In this document: positions 9,276 through 17,966 of the stretch, piece by piece | Position numbering within the stretch: the stretch's first letter is position 1 | How the letters are laid out: the number at the start of each line of letters is the position of its first letter | NCBI GenBank assembly: GCA_022843465.1 | Contig: JALHNO010000022.1 | Location: 1-64,000 of the forward strand | Direction: 5' to 3' | Source: Pseudomonadota bacterium | Lineage (GTDB): Bacteria; Pseudomonadota; Gammaproteobacteria; Xanthomonadales; Ahniellaceae | DNA length: 64,000 bases | The notes under the pieces: generated by a model | What the model was told of the DNA's origin: nothing | What the model saw: only the letters and a program-made list of their open reading frames with translations | Databases searched by the model: none | Program-made: the position numbers and the translations under genes

Positions 9276-10358
9276 TCAGAGCTGCTCGCGGAATGCGCGG
9301 TAGAGGTCCTTCCAGTCGCTGCGTTCCTTGACGATGGTTTCCAGATACTCGGTCCAGACCACCTGGTCCTGCACCGGGTCCTTGATCACCGCGCCGATCA
9401 TGCCGGCGGCCATGTCGGAGGCGCTGAGCACGCCATCGCCGAAGTGACCGGCCAGGGCCATGCCGTTGTTGATCACCGAAATCGCCTCGGCGGTCGACAA
9501 GGTCGAACTTGGAGATTTCAGCTTCGACTTGCCGTCTTCGGTCTGGCCGTTGCGCAGCTCGCGGAAGATGCGCACGATGCGCGCCACTTCCTTGAGCGCC
9601 GGTGGCTCGGCCGGCAACTCGAGTGCGCGTCCGAGCTCGCTGACGCGCTTGACCACGATCGATATCTCTTCTTCCTCGCTGCTGGGCACTGGCAGGATCA
9701 CGGTATTGAAGCGGCGCTTGAGCGCGCTCGACAACTCGTTGACACCCTTGTCGCGGTTGTTCGCGGTCGCGATCACGCTGAAGCCACGGGTTGCCTGCAC
9801 CTCGGATCCGAGTTCCGGGATCGGCAGGGTCTTCTCGGACAGCACGGTGATCAGCGAATCCTGGACATCTGCCGGAATGCGGGTGAGTTCCTCGATGCGC
9901 GCAATCTTGCCCAGGCGCATCGCCTGCATCAGCGGACTGGCGACGATGGCTTTCTCGCTGGGACCGTGAGCCAGCAATTCGGCGTAGTTCCAGCCGTAAC
10001 GGATCAGTTCCTCATTGGTGCCCGCGGTTCCCTGCACCAGCAGGGTCGAGTCGCCGCAGATCGCCGCCGACATGTGCTCGGATACCCAGGACTTGGCAGT
10101 ACCGGGCACGCCAAACAGCAGCAGCGCACGATCGGTCGCCACCGTCGCCACGGCGATTTCCATCAGGCGGCGATTGCCGATGTATTTCGGCGACACGGTA
10201 AAGCCACTGTCCAGCTTGCCACCCATCAGATAAGTCACCACAGCCCAGGGCGACAGCTGCCAGTTGGTCGGCCGTTGCCGCTGATCGACTTTTTTCAGCG
10301 CTTCGATTTCTTCGGCGAATTGCTGTTCGGCGTGTTGGCGCAGTACGGGTGTGCTCAT
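9276..10358 (-). CDS. MoxR-family AAA+ ATPase
   Basis: About 360 residues from the ATG at 10358. Extension upstream would run into the preceding gene, so this start, giving MSTPVLRQ, is preferred. The Walker A region reads FGVPGTAKSW, a GTAKS variant common in this MoxR subgroup. The Walker B area is RIEELTRIP, with a Glu pair in place of the usual Asp-Glu. Sensor 1 is seen in IATANNRDKG and an arginine-rich ALKRRF follows. MoxR ATPases remodel protein complexes, often with VWA partners (established for the family). The gene sits in the middle of a five-gene operon with spacings of 6 to 20 bases, supporting one functional complex. Confidence 0.92.
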   Translation of the reverse strand: MSTPVLRQHAEQQFAEEIEALKKVDQRQRPTNWQLSPWAVVTYLMGGKLDSGFTVSPKYIGNRRLMEIAVATVATDRALLLFGVPGTAKSWVSEHMSAAICGDSTLLVQGTAGTNEELIRYGWNYAELLAHGPSEKAIVASPLMQAMRLGKIARIEELTRIPADVQDSLITVLSEKTLPIPELGSEVQATRGFSVIATANNRDKGVNELSSALKRRFNTVILPVPSSEEEEISIVVKRVSELGRALELPAEPPALKEVARIVRIFRELRNGQTEDGKSKLKSPSSTLSTAEAISVINNGMALAGHFGDGVLSASDMAAGMIGAVIKDPVQDQVVWTEYLETIVKERSDWKDLYRAFREQL

Positions 10359-10378
10359 CGGAACTCCGGGTGGATCGA

Positions 10379-11917
10379 TCAGGTAAAGGTGTGCAGGGCC
10401 CAGCGGACCCTGACGATGCGGTCGAACGCCAGCGCGCACTCGGCCATGGCAGGGGTTTCATCGAGCGCGCGGGCGACCGGAGCGGCATCGCGCAGGCAAT
10501 CCGGATGCAGCAGGGTGGCGAGTTGCAGCACAACCGCGCGCTGTGTGTAGTCGTGGCGCAACTGGTCCTTGCGGAAGGCCTCGAGCAGGCTGGCATACAA
10601 TGGCCGCGAGTACCCGGCCGACAGCGTTTCGCCGAGTCCGCAGGAGCCAATCACATCAGCAACGCGGTCGCCAGCGATCAGCTCCGCGAGCGTGCCGGGC
10701 CAGTGGCGCTCACGCAATGGCAGCGGCAACAGGGCGAGCAACTCCGCCGTACGCCTTTGTACATCGCGTGACTTGCTGGCGAGCAGGGCTTCGATCCAGT
10801 CTATATCGGCGCGGCCGGCGCGCTCGGACCAGGCACGCATCAGCGCCGCCTTCCAGTCGGTCTTGGCGGCCCAGGCAACCAGATCGGCTGCGCTCATGCC
10901 GGTGTGCTGGCACCACCAGGTCAGCGGCACCTGACGTGCCAACTGGTACAGCCACCAGGCACGCTCGCCGAGCGACTCGGTAGCGGGTCGCTTGCTGTCG
11001 ACGGCCGCAGCGGCCCAGGCCGGATCCGCCGCGGCCGGTGCCTCGCATTGCCAGCGCGTGATCAGCAGCTTGCGCTCGCGGGTCACCAACGGTCCCAGCC
11101 AGGCGATCAGTTGCTGCGCATGCGCCGACTCGGGCAATGCGGCGAGCATGCGCGCGGCCAGGGTACGTACCTCGCGGCTGCGATCCTTCATCAGCAATTC
11201 CAGCAGCGACTGATCCGAGGCGGCGAGATCCGCCTCGAGCAGGGCAACGAAATCAACACGCTCGCGCGCCGCGATTTCACTGAGACCGGCACGCAGCAGG
11301 GCATTGGCACGGACCGGATCGCGGGCGCGTTCTGCGCCGAAAAACGCCAGCCGATCGACGTGGCTGCCGTTCTGCCAGATCGCCGATGTGGCGCTGACAT
11401 CGGCGTGACCGGCACTGTCCGATCCGATAGCGTACTTCCATTCCGGATTGAGCGCTGCCAACCAGCGACCGCGGGCACCCAGCACCGGCAGCAGCGCCGT
11501 GCGCAGCGGGATACTGCGTTGACCGGCTGCGAGCGCGCTGGGCAGCAGCGCGGCCGGCAGACAGGCATCGGCCTGGGCGAGCCGGCTGCAGGCTTCGTAC
11601 TGCAGTCGCGTCTCGAAGGACTGGGACACGGCGCCAGTGCCAAGGGCTTCTTGCAGCGCGGCGATCCACCGGTGCCCGGGCTGCAACATGCGGGCATCCT
11701 TTGGCGCCGGGGCAGGGTGCTGCGAATCCGTGGCGGCGGTACGGATCGCCGCGCGGGAGCAGGCGGCGAGTACGCCAACACCGCGACTGAAGCCAAGTGC
11801 GGCGTCCTCATGCTGCATCACGCGCACCAGAAAATCGCCCAGTCGGCCATCGAAGCCAGGCGCCGACAGCGGCTGCTGCACGCCGAGCAGGGCCGGCTTC
11901 AACCAGAACGCGTTCAC
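10379..11917 (-). CDS. DUF5691-type (HEAT-like) protein
   Basis: About 513 residues if translation starts at the GTG at 11917, which overlaps the stop of the SWIM gene as GTGA. A longer frame would overlap that gene more deeply. The protein is Ala/Leu/Arg-rich with repeated helical pairs (for example DRSREVRTLAARMLAALP and KSRDVQRRTAELLALLPLP), the look of HEAT-type repeats. I match it to the DUF5691 family by context and composition only. No catalytic motif is visible. It would act as a scaffold within the SWIM/MoxR/VWA system (inference). Confidence 0.8.
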   Translation of the reverse strand: MNAFWLKPALLGVQQPLSAPGFDGRLGDFLVRVMQHEDAALGFSRGVGVLAACSRAAIRTAATDSQHPAPAPKDARMLQPGHRWIAALQEALGTGAVSQSFETRLQYEACSRLAQADACLPAALLPSALAAGQRSIPLRTALLPVLGARGRWLAALNPEWKYAIGSDSAGHADVSATSAIWQNGSHVDRLAFFGAERARDPVRANALLRAGLSEIAARERVDFVALLEADLAASDQSLLELLMKDRSREVRTLAARMLAALPESAHAQQLIAWLGPLVTRERKLLITRWQCEAPAAADPAWAAAAVDSKRPATESLGERAWWLYQLARQVPLTWWCQHTGMSAADLVAWAAKTDWKAALMRAWSERAGRADIDWIEALLASKSRDVQRRTAELLALLPLPLRERHWPGTLAELIAGDRVADVIGSCGLGETLSAGYSRPLYASLLEAFRKDQLRHDYTQRAVVLQLATLLHPDCLRDAAPVARALDETPAMAECALAFDRIVRVRWALHTFT

Positions 11918-13254
11918 GACGACGCCTCCGCAGTCCAGAGTCCCTGCGCTGCGTCCCAGGCCGATAACAAGTGCAGACTCCGGCCGTTCCATTCCCCCAT
12001 CAGGGTCAGTTCGGCGCCACCGGCAAAGGCGTGCAGCGACCAGACCGCGTCCTCATCAATGCGCAAGGGCAGGCTGCCCGCAGCAGTGCTGACGAACCAG
12101 CCGTGCCGGTCTCCGGTCAGGATGGCCGGGGCCAGCACGAGGGGCAAGTGCGCCAGCCAGGGATTGGCCGCGTAGCATCGTGATAGCTGATCGAGCGCGG
12201 TGTCGACATCGGCGGGCGATGAAGGCGCAGGTGATTGCGCAGCGACCGCATCGACGGCGATCGCCCGCAACGGCACGCTGCCCGGAAAGTACCGCATGGT
12301 GGCCTTGTAGTGAGCACCGGTTTGCCAGGCGTCCCAGCCGCGACCGCCATAGGCGAAATCCTGCAGCAGGGCATCGCGACCACTGGCATGGCCACGCAAC
12401 CACACCCGCCGCTCGCTGAGCTTGCTGTCGATCTCTTCGACAGTTTGCCCGAGTACCTGCCAGAGATCGGCGACGGCTTCGCCCACACTGAGTACCTCGT
12501 CCTTGTCGAGCGGCCAGCCCAAGGCCGCGCGGACATCGGCGCAGCGCGCCGGACTCAGCTGCGCCCGCCGGCGTACCCCTTCGTTGAGAAGTTGCAGCAG
12601 ACCGAGTCGCTCGATCGCCTCGCCATAATGCGCCAGCCCCTGATCCATGGCCTCGAGGGCCGCCTGCAGATGCGGCGTCAGGCCGGGCGCCTGGGCGTCC
12701 ACCATGCGCGCGGCCATCGCCGACCAGTCCTGGCGCTGCTCCGGTCCGAACTGGGCGAAGCCGCGGCGGAACTGGTCCGCGATCCAGCGCTCCAGATCAT
12801 TGCAGCCCGCCTCGATACGATTCCAGCGCGTGGTCTCGCGCCTGGCGGCAGCCTTGGCGAGTTCTGCATCGTCTTTCGGATTGTCGGCGCGGGCCGGCGC
12901 AGCTTCCTTCTTTGCTGCCTTCTCGCGGCGTGACGACAGCCATTCGTCGACCCAGGCCGGGCGATCGGCAGGGCTGAAGCGCGGATTGCCTTGCGCACGC
13001 AGCAGCATCAGCGCCAAGCCGTGCTTGCAGGGGAATTTGCGACTCGGACAGGAACAGCGCGAGACCAGGGCGGAGAGGTCCACCTGCGCCTGATAGGGTT
13101 TGGATCCGCTGCCCTGACACTCACCCCAGAGCGCGTCCTCGTCGGCACCCAGACGCAGCCACTTGTTGTCCGCCAGCAATCCCGAAGCCGCCTTCGCCGA
13201 CGAATCATCCGGCGCCAGCGCCAGAACCTGCTCACGTGTCAGTGTGATACCCAT
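11914..13254 (-). CDS. SWIM zinc-finger protein, first gene of the MoxR/VWA operon
   Basis: About 446 residues from the ATG giving MGITLTREQ; an in-frame GTG or ATG farther upstream lacks a plausible start context. Near residue 75 it carries the SWIM zinc finger RCSCPSRKFPCKHG, with CxC and CxH ligands, a DNA- or protein-binding module. A charged linker rich in Lys and Ala follows, then a mostly helical C-terminal region with no known motif. It is the first gene of five on this strand, and the 360-base upstream gap is the natural promoter site for the operon. SWIM proteins commonly open this gene set in other bacteria (recalled, not searched). Confidence 0.87.
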   Translation of the reverse strand: MGITLTREQVLALAPDDSSAKAASGLLADNKWLRLGADEDALWGECQGSGSKPYQAQVDLSALVSRCSCPSRKFPCKHGLALMLLRAQGNPRFSPADRPAWVDEWLSSRREKAAKKEAAPARADNPKDDAELAKAAARRETTRWNRIEAGCNDLERWIADQFRRGFAQFGPEQRQDWSAMAARMVDAQAPGLTPHLQAALEAMDQGLAHYGEAIERLGLLQLLNEGVRRRAQLSPARCADVRAALGWPLDKDEVLSVGEAVADLWQVLGQTVEEIDSKLSERRVWLRGHASGRDALLQDFAYGGRGWDAWQTGAHYKATMRYFPGSVPLRAIAVDAVAAQSPAPSSPADVDTALDQLSRCYAANPWLAHLPLVLAPAILTGDRHGWFVSTAAGSLPLRIDEDAVWSLHAFAGGAELTLMGEWNGRSLHLLSAWDAAQGLWTAEASS

Positions 13255-13615
13255 GGGTCCATCCAGAGGCCGCGTGTCCCTACCGGCGAGAGCATAGCGG
13301 AGGAGTTTGCCGTTCGGGCAGGCGCGGCGAATCTGCGGGTGAGCAGGCAAGTACCGGTATTGAACTCATGGCAATCGGAGCGTCTGCTGGACACCGGCCC
13401 GGCGGATCAGCGAAATTCATAGTGATACTATGGATGTAAAATGCTATGTAAAACGTTGATGCAGATGATTATGCCTGGTAAATCTCGAACGCATCTACGG
13501 TCCGCATGCTGCGCCGCTGCCAGGCTGACTCTGGCATCATGCTGCCGCGCTGACAGCCGCCGGGGTTCTGGCGGGTGGTCGGTGCGCGGTCAATTCGCTG
13601 CGAGGAATAGTTCAG
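13255..13615. promoter_or_regulatory. Divergent intergenic region with a small palindrome
   Basis: This 360-base gap separates the SWIM operon (leftward) from the pRiA4b-like gene (rightward), so it should contain both promoters. At 13418-13432 there is a perfect inverted repeat CATAGTGATACTATG with 6-base arms, followed by an A/T-rich stretch that includes TGTAAAATGCTATGT. It could be an operator or part of a promoter; nothing else coding is seen. Confidence 0.4.
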
Positions 13616-14194
13616 ATGACCAGGGTTGAAGCCGAACAGAAAGGCGAACTTTGCTTCCGTCTGAACATTGCGCTGGTGGGCATCCGGCCGCCGGTCTTCC
13701 GCTCGGTCGTGGTGCCTGCCGCGATCAAGCTTTCGAAGCTGCACATGGTCATACAAGCCGCAATGGGCTGGACGAACAGTCATCTGCACGAGTTCGAAAT
13801 CGGCGATGACCGTTACGGGGTTCCCGATCCGTATCTGGATGAGCAGCCGAAGGCAGAGTCGCGCGTCCAGCTCAGCAAGGCTTTGAAACTGGCCGACGCG
13901 TTCACCTACATCTATGACTTTGGTGATGACTGGGAGCACCGGATTGTCATCGAAGCGTACGAATCTCTTGACGCATCTGGTCTGCCGTTCTGTATCGGCG
14001 GTGCCGGTGCGTGCCCGCCGGAGGATGTCGGCGGGGTATGGGGTTTTGCGCGGTTCCTGGACGAGATCAGCAATCCCGAGCATCCGGAGCACGCTGCCAC
14101 TCTGGAGTGGTACGGCGGCGCCTTCGATCCCGCGGCGTTCGATCTGGCGACGGTGAATAGGCGATTTGTCGGATACCTGCAAACTATGTCGTAA
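13616..14194 (+). CDS. Plasmid pRiA4b ORF-3-like protein
   Basis: 192 residues. The N-terminal part (FRLNIALVGIRPPVFRSVVV), then LHMVIQAAMGWTNSHLHEFEI and FTYIYDFGDDWEHRI are the hallmarks of the pRiA4b ORF-3 family (IS1096 TnpR-like fold). The C-terminal CIGGAGACPPEDVGG is also typical. Function is unknown in the family, although members often sit near mobile elements. The ATG at 13616 is preceded by a weak purine stretch. The protein is full length with no frameshift and stands alone. Confidence 0.88.
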   Translation: MTRVEAEQKGELCFRLNIALVGIRPPVFRSVVVPAAIKLSKLHMVIQAAMGWTNSHLHEFEIGDDRYGVPDPYLDEQPKAESRVQLSKALKLADAFTYIYDFGDDWEHRIVIEAYESLDASGLPFCIGGAGACPPEDVGGVWGFARFLDEISNPEHPEHAATLEWYGGAFDPAAFDLATVNRRFVGYLQTMS

Positions 14195-14274
14195 CGAGTG
14201 GCGCGTTGCAAGTTCCTGTATCTACAAATAATTTATCATTGTGGCAATCGCGGAATCAGTCAATGCGCCACGAA

Positions 14275-14350
14275 AGCGACATCGTATGCGGTGCGACGAC
14301 GGGAGAACGCCAGCGTAAGCGGATCGTTGGTTGGTAGCGACATCGTATGC
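14275..14350. repeat. Two copies of a 15-base direct repeat
   Basis: AGCGACATCGTATGC occurs at 14275-14289 and again at 14336-14350, starts 61 bases apart, in the gap between the pRiA4b-like gene and the next small ORF. The surrounding sequence is less GC-rich than neighbouring genes. It may be a remnant of a duplication or a binding site; function unknown. Confidence 0.5.
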
Positions 14351-14483
14351 CGCCTTACTGATTGCGGTCGCGGCAGCCCAGGGATCGCTCACACTGCGCA
14401 CTTCCGCACAACGCAGCACTCCACTGAGGTCCGTTCGAGAGGAAATGTCGCAGCATTGAGGCCTTACTAGCCGCGGCCGAAAG

Positions 14484-14966
14484 TTGATCTCATTCCTGAC
14501 CATTGACCTGAAGGGTGGCCGAGCGCTGCTTTGCGCCCACGGCTGCATGGCAAATCGCGAGTTCGCTGCACATGCTCGCCACAAGTTGACCCTTTACCTA
14601 CCTGAAGGCAACGATAGCGATTCGACTGTTGCAGCCAACGGTATGGCGCTTCGCACTATTCGATTTCTCGAGTTGCTTGTTCGTCCGCCGTGTCCCGACT
14701 GCGTGGCTGGACATTCCGACATTGCCCCAGACTCGAGTGCGTTTGCAGACAGCGCATGGTGGCGGATCGATGCACACTCCGAGCAAATAACTGTGTGCTC
14801 GGCATCGGATGTCCTGGCGGGCATCCTGGCGACGACCACCATCGATGGCGCCGCCGCCTATGTTTTTGTTCCTGTATCTGGCGCCGAACGCAAGAGATTG
14901 ATTGCAACACTGCAGTTCGAGTTGGAAGAGTCCGTGTTTCCGGAAGGAATGGCAAATGCGCATTGA
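14484..14966 (+). CDS. Orphan hypothetical protein
   Basis: Up to 160 residues from a TTG at 14484; an ATG at 14547 would give about 139. I do not recognise it. It contains a CPDC pair (LVRPPCPDCVAG) and ends in a mixed helical stretch, LIATLQFELEESVFP. No signal peptide or membrane segment is seen. It ends 27 bases before the convergent TrlF-type gene. Lower GC than surrounding genes suggests acquired DNA. It is kept because the frame has protein-like composition and nothing on the other strand is better. Confidence 0.45.
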   Translation: MISFLTIDLKGGRALLCAHGCMANREFAAHARHKLTLYLPEGNDSDSTVAANGMALRTIRFLELLVRPPCPDCVAGHSDIAPDSSAFADSAWWRIDAHSEQITVCSASDVLAGILATTTIDGAAAYVFVPVSGAERKRLIATLQFELEESVFPEGMANAH

Positions 14967-14993
14967 TCACGCGCATCGGAAATCCCCGCCCGG

Positions 14994-17966
14994 TCAGCGT
15001 GCCAGGCGTACCCGCAAACGGCGAGCACGTTCGCGGAACGCCGCCTCGCCGCCTTCGAGGATGTCGCAGACTAATGCGCGGATCTCTGTGTCCTCAAGAC
15101 CACCTGCGCGATACGAGATGGCTGGGAGGCCGCCAGCCGGGTGGGGGCTCGCGTTCGCAACGATGACCTGATCTGCGTCGGTGTTGATGACCAGGTTGGC
15201 GTTGTGCGTGACAATGATGACCTGGCGTTTCGACTTGGCTTCGACGAACAGCGCGACCAACTCGTCGTACACGGACTTCGGATCGAGATTTTCCTCGGGC
15301 TGATCAATGATCAGCGGGCGATCGTCCGAGTCGTCCAAAGCGAGATAAAGGAGCAGCAGCACGATGCCGCGCGTGCCCGGCGACAGCTTGCGAATGTCGA
15401 CGCCATCGTACGAAATTTCATAACGGACCGTGATGTGCTCCGTTCTGAAGAGCCAGTGCGCGAACTGCACCAACCATGCACGAAATTCGGCCTGTTGGGC
15501 CCGCGCAACGGGGGCATGGGCCAGCAAATCCTTGGAGTAGGTCGTAATGAAATCGCCGATGGCCTTCTGAATTTCCGCTGCGGTTCCGGTCTCCCAAGTG
15601 GACTTCAGATTCGCAACCGCGAGTTTCACGAGTGAACCGCGTCCGAAGAATGGCCCGGATTTTCGGCAGTCGATGAGATTGCGTTCCGCTGCTTCGGCCC
15701 ACGCAGCGGCATCGGCAGTGCGCGCCACGGAAAAGCGTAGCTTTTGCAGCGTTCCCGTTGAAGCCACGACGCGATTCATCAACGGTGCGTAGAGTTCCGC
15801 AAGCGCCCGTTGCTCTCCGAGGATGGCGTCGAATAGCCGTCCGTAAGCCTCCTGCCGTTCGTCCTGCAATGTCTTGCGCCGATCTGCAGCCTTCTCGGCA
15901 TCCTCGAGCCGAGACTTCAGCGCCTGCAAGGCGCCGCTTTCGGTAGCAATGCGCTTGGCCAAAGCCGCATACTGATTTCGAACAACGGTGTCGGCGCTGA
16001 TGTGTCGTTCGAGGCGCTCGATCTCCGCCTTCAAGAGCGCCAGTGAAATCGAGCCCAGGTCCGCGTCCTGCGCGATCAGCGGCACATCATTACCGCTCGC
16101 CGCTGGTGCGACACCAGTCAGCTTGTGGATTTCTCCATCCGCCCAATTGATGTAACCCGCCAGTGCGGCGTCCACATCGCCCTGATACACGAGCAGGAAG
16201 GCTTGCCACTGTGCGGAGTCCAAGCCGCTGCCGGAGTGGCGCGCCTGGGCGTCGCGGAGCATCTCCGGGGCCTTCGTGGCCCGCATGGTTTTCACTTCGT
16301 CCTGGATTGCCACGAACGCGCGCCGCTGGGCGTTGAACTTCGCGATCTTCGAATTCAGCGTCTGGATTGCATCGTTGATCGCCGCGTGACGCTTCGCCTG
16401 CTCTTCGGTGCCCTTGACGACGAGCTTCTGGAGATCCGATTCGTAACCTTTGATCAAGGCACTCTTCTGGCCGACTTGTGTGGAGAGGGCGGCGACGCTG
16501 GCCTCCTTCTCGAGTTCATCGGCAATGCGCTGCGAGATCGCCGCAATGGAGTCGACTTCGCGCTGCCGGGCCTGTTGGTACCGCATGGTGCGGTGTTTTC
16601 GAAGCTCCTCGAAATCCGCGGCACCTTCGCGTTCAGCGTCGGGATGCGACTCGTAGATGACGCGCTCGATCTCGCGGACAAGACCCTCCGAAGCGCCCTT
16701 CGAAGAGCACAGTTCCTCAACGAATTGCTGCGATAGGTATCGCGCTCGGGCATAGGATGACGCGCCGTTGGCGTCTTCGCCGTCCAGCCGGCGCGTCGTC
16801 GCGGAGCCACCGCCCCACGTGAGCTGGACGCGAGCGTTTCCGATCAGTGGTCGCGCACGCATGAGGAACGAAGGGCTGATGTCTTCATCCGCGATCCAGA
16901 CTTCGGCGGGAATCGCGTCGCACCCGGCGGCGATCATGTCGGCCAGCGCCGTTTTCCCTGAACCGCGGGCGCCGATGATGGCGACCAGACCGGAATTGAG
17001 CGGAATGCAGGGCGTGGCGGCCCAGGGCGCCTCGACGATCTCGATGGTCGAAATCATTTGCGAGGGCAACGCCATTCGCGGCGGCTCGGCACCGACATAC
17101 GCGCGCCAGCCCGGATCGATGCAGGCCTGACGCAGCGCGTCGAAAGTCGGGGCTCCCTTGATCCAGGAATAGCGTTCACCGCCCGGTTGGCCAGTCGCTT
17201 TGTGATCATGGGCGTCGCAGCCATGGAGGCAGGGCTTGCAGCCATCGTAGCGTTCGCGGAGCGCGTTTGGGCTGGCACTGCGGCGGCCAAGCCAGAACTC
17301 GCGTTGCGCCGTGCTGCTCGCGAAGATGATGTGCGCGAACTTCTCGATCTCTTGACGAATCGTGGCGTCGGCGGCTTGCCGCAAGCCCGACGTTCCATCA
17401 TCAGCGCCTCCAGCAACCGCAACGAGGATATTGGCTTTCGCCCAATCGCTCTGGTTGAAAACCTCTCGAAGCAGGGAGAAATTGACCTTGAACTGCGTTG
17501 CGCCGCACTCCAGCGCCCTTCGGTCGTCGCCAGTGCTGCCAGCCCTCTTGCCGAGCCGGATCAGCTCCTCGCGGGTGCAGTCGAATTGGTCGCCGAATGC
17601 GCTGAACTTGAGTCGGGCGAGGATCCGCCGCAGCTGCGCCAGGTGGTCGGCGTCCTCGGGACTGACCAAGAGGTGAAGGTTCACGAAGCCGGTTCGGGCG
17701 GCTACGTCTAGGCGAAGTTCGACGTTCGGCAGGATCAATTGGACTGTGGGAAGTCGACCTGCGTCCTTTCGGCGCAGGACCTCTTCGTACGTATCGGTCA
17801 CGTAGTAATCAGTGACAGCGATCGCTTCGATCTTTGGCGTTGCGGTCTCCAATGATGTTAGGTACGTGTTCCAGGGATCAGCGCCACCAAACTGATCGTT
17901 GAGGACGGTACCTGGAGCGTGGATATGCGGCTCCCAGCGGCGCCACAGTGAGCCGCGTCTAGTCAT
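14994..17966 (-). CDS. TrlF-type PHP / SMC-like AAA ATPase, probable defence protein
   Basis: 990 residues. The N-terminus (EPHIHAPGT, His 14 and His 16, then IEAIAVTDYYVTDTYEE) looks like a PHP phosphoesterase-type domain. Around residue 330 the Walker A motif IIGARGSGKTALAD begins an SMC/ABC-type ATPase. A long charged helical middle of about 450-750 is a likely coiled coil. The C-terminal Walker B is LIIDQPEENLDP near 882, followed by the switch-like VIIVTHNANLV. This order matches TrlF-family ATPases, often found in defence islands. It starts 8 bases inside the upstream unknown gene, so the two form one unit. Whether the PHP part is catalytic cannot be told from motifs alone. Confidence 0.88.
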   Translation of the reverse strand: MTRRGSLWRRWEPHIHAPGTVLNDQFGGADPWNTYLTSLETATPKIEAIAVTDYYVTDTYEEVLRRKDAGRLPTVQLILPNVELRLDVAARTGFVNLHLLVSPEDADHLAQLRRILARLKFSAFGDQFDCTREELIRLGKRAGSTGDDRRALECGATQFKVNFSLLREVFNQSDWAKANILVAVAGGADDGTSGLRQAADATIRQEIEKFAHIIFASSTAQREFWLGRRSASPNALRERYDGCKPCLHGCDAHDHKATGQPGGERYSWIKGAPTFDALRQACIDPGWRAYVGAEPPRMALPSQMISTIEIVEAPWAATPCIPLNSGLVAIIGARGSGKTALADMIAAGCDAIPAEVWIADEDISPSFLMRARPLIGNARVQLTWGGGSATTRRLDGEDANGASSYARARYLSQQFVEELCSSKGASEGLVREIERVIYESHPDAEREGAADFEELRKHRTMRYQQARQREVDSIAAISQRIADELEKEASVAALSTQVGQKSALIKGYESDLQKLVVKGTEEQAKRHAAINDAIQTLNSKIAKFNAQRRAFVAIQDEVKTMRATKAPEMLRDAQARHSGSGLDSAQWQAFLLVYQGDVDAALAGYINWADGEIHKLTGVAPAASGNDVPLIAQDADLGSISLALLKAEIERLERHISADTVVRNQYAALAKRIATESGALQALKSRLEDAEKAADRRKTLQDERQEAYGRLFDAILGEQRALAELYAPLMNRVVASTGTLQKLRFSVARTADAAAWAEAAERNLIDCRKSGPFFGRGSLVKLAVANLKSTWETGTAAEIQKAIGDFITTYSKDLLAHAPVARAQQAEFRAWLVQFAHWLFRTEHITVRYEISYDGVDIRKLSPGTRGIVLLLLYLALDDSDDRPLIIDQPEENLDPKSVYDELVALFVEAKSKRQVIIVTHNANLVINTDADQVIVANASPHPAGGLPAISYRAGGLEDTEIRALVCDILEGGEAAFRERARRLRVRLAR

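Noticed and set aside
14598-14963. Minus-strand frame opposite the small orphan at 14484
   Set aside because: Composition is not protein-like and it has no start signal; the plus-strand frame is better, though also uncertain.
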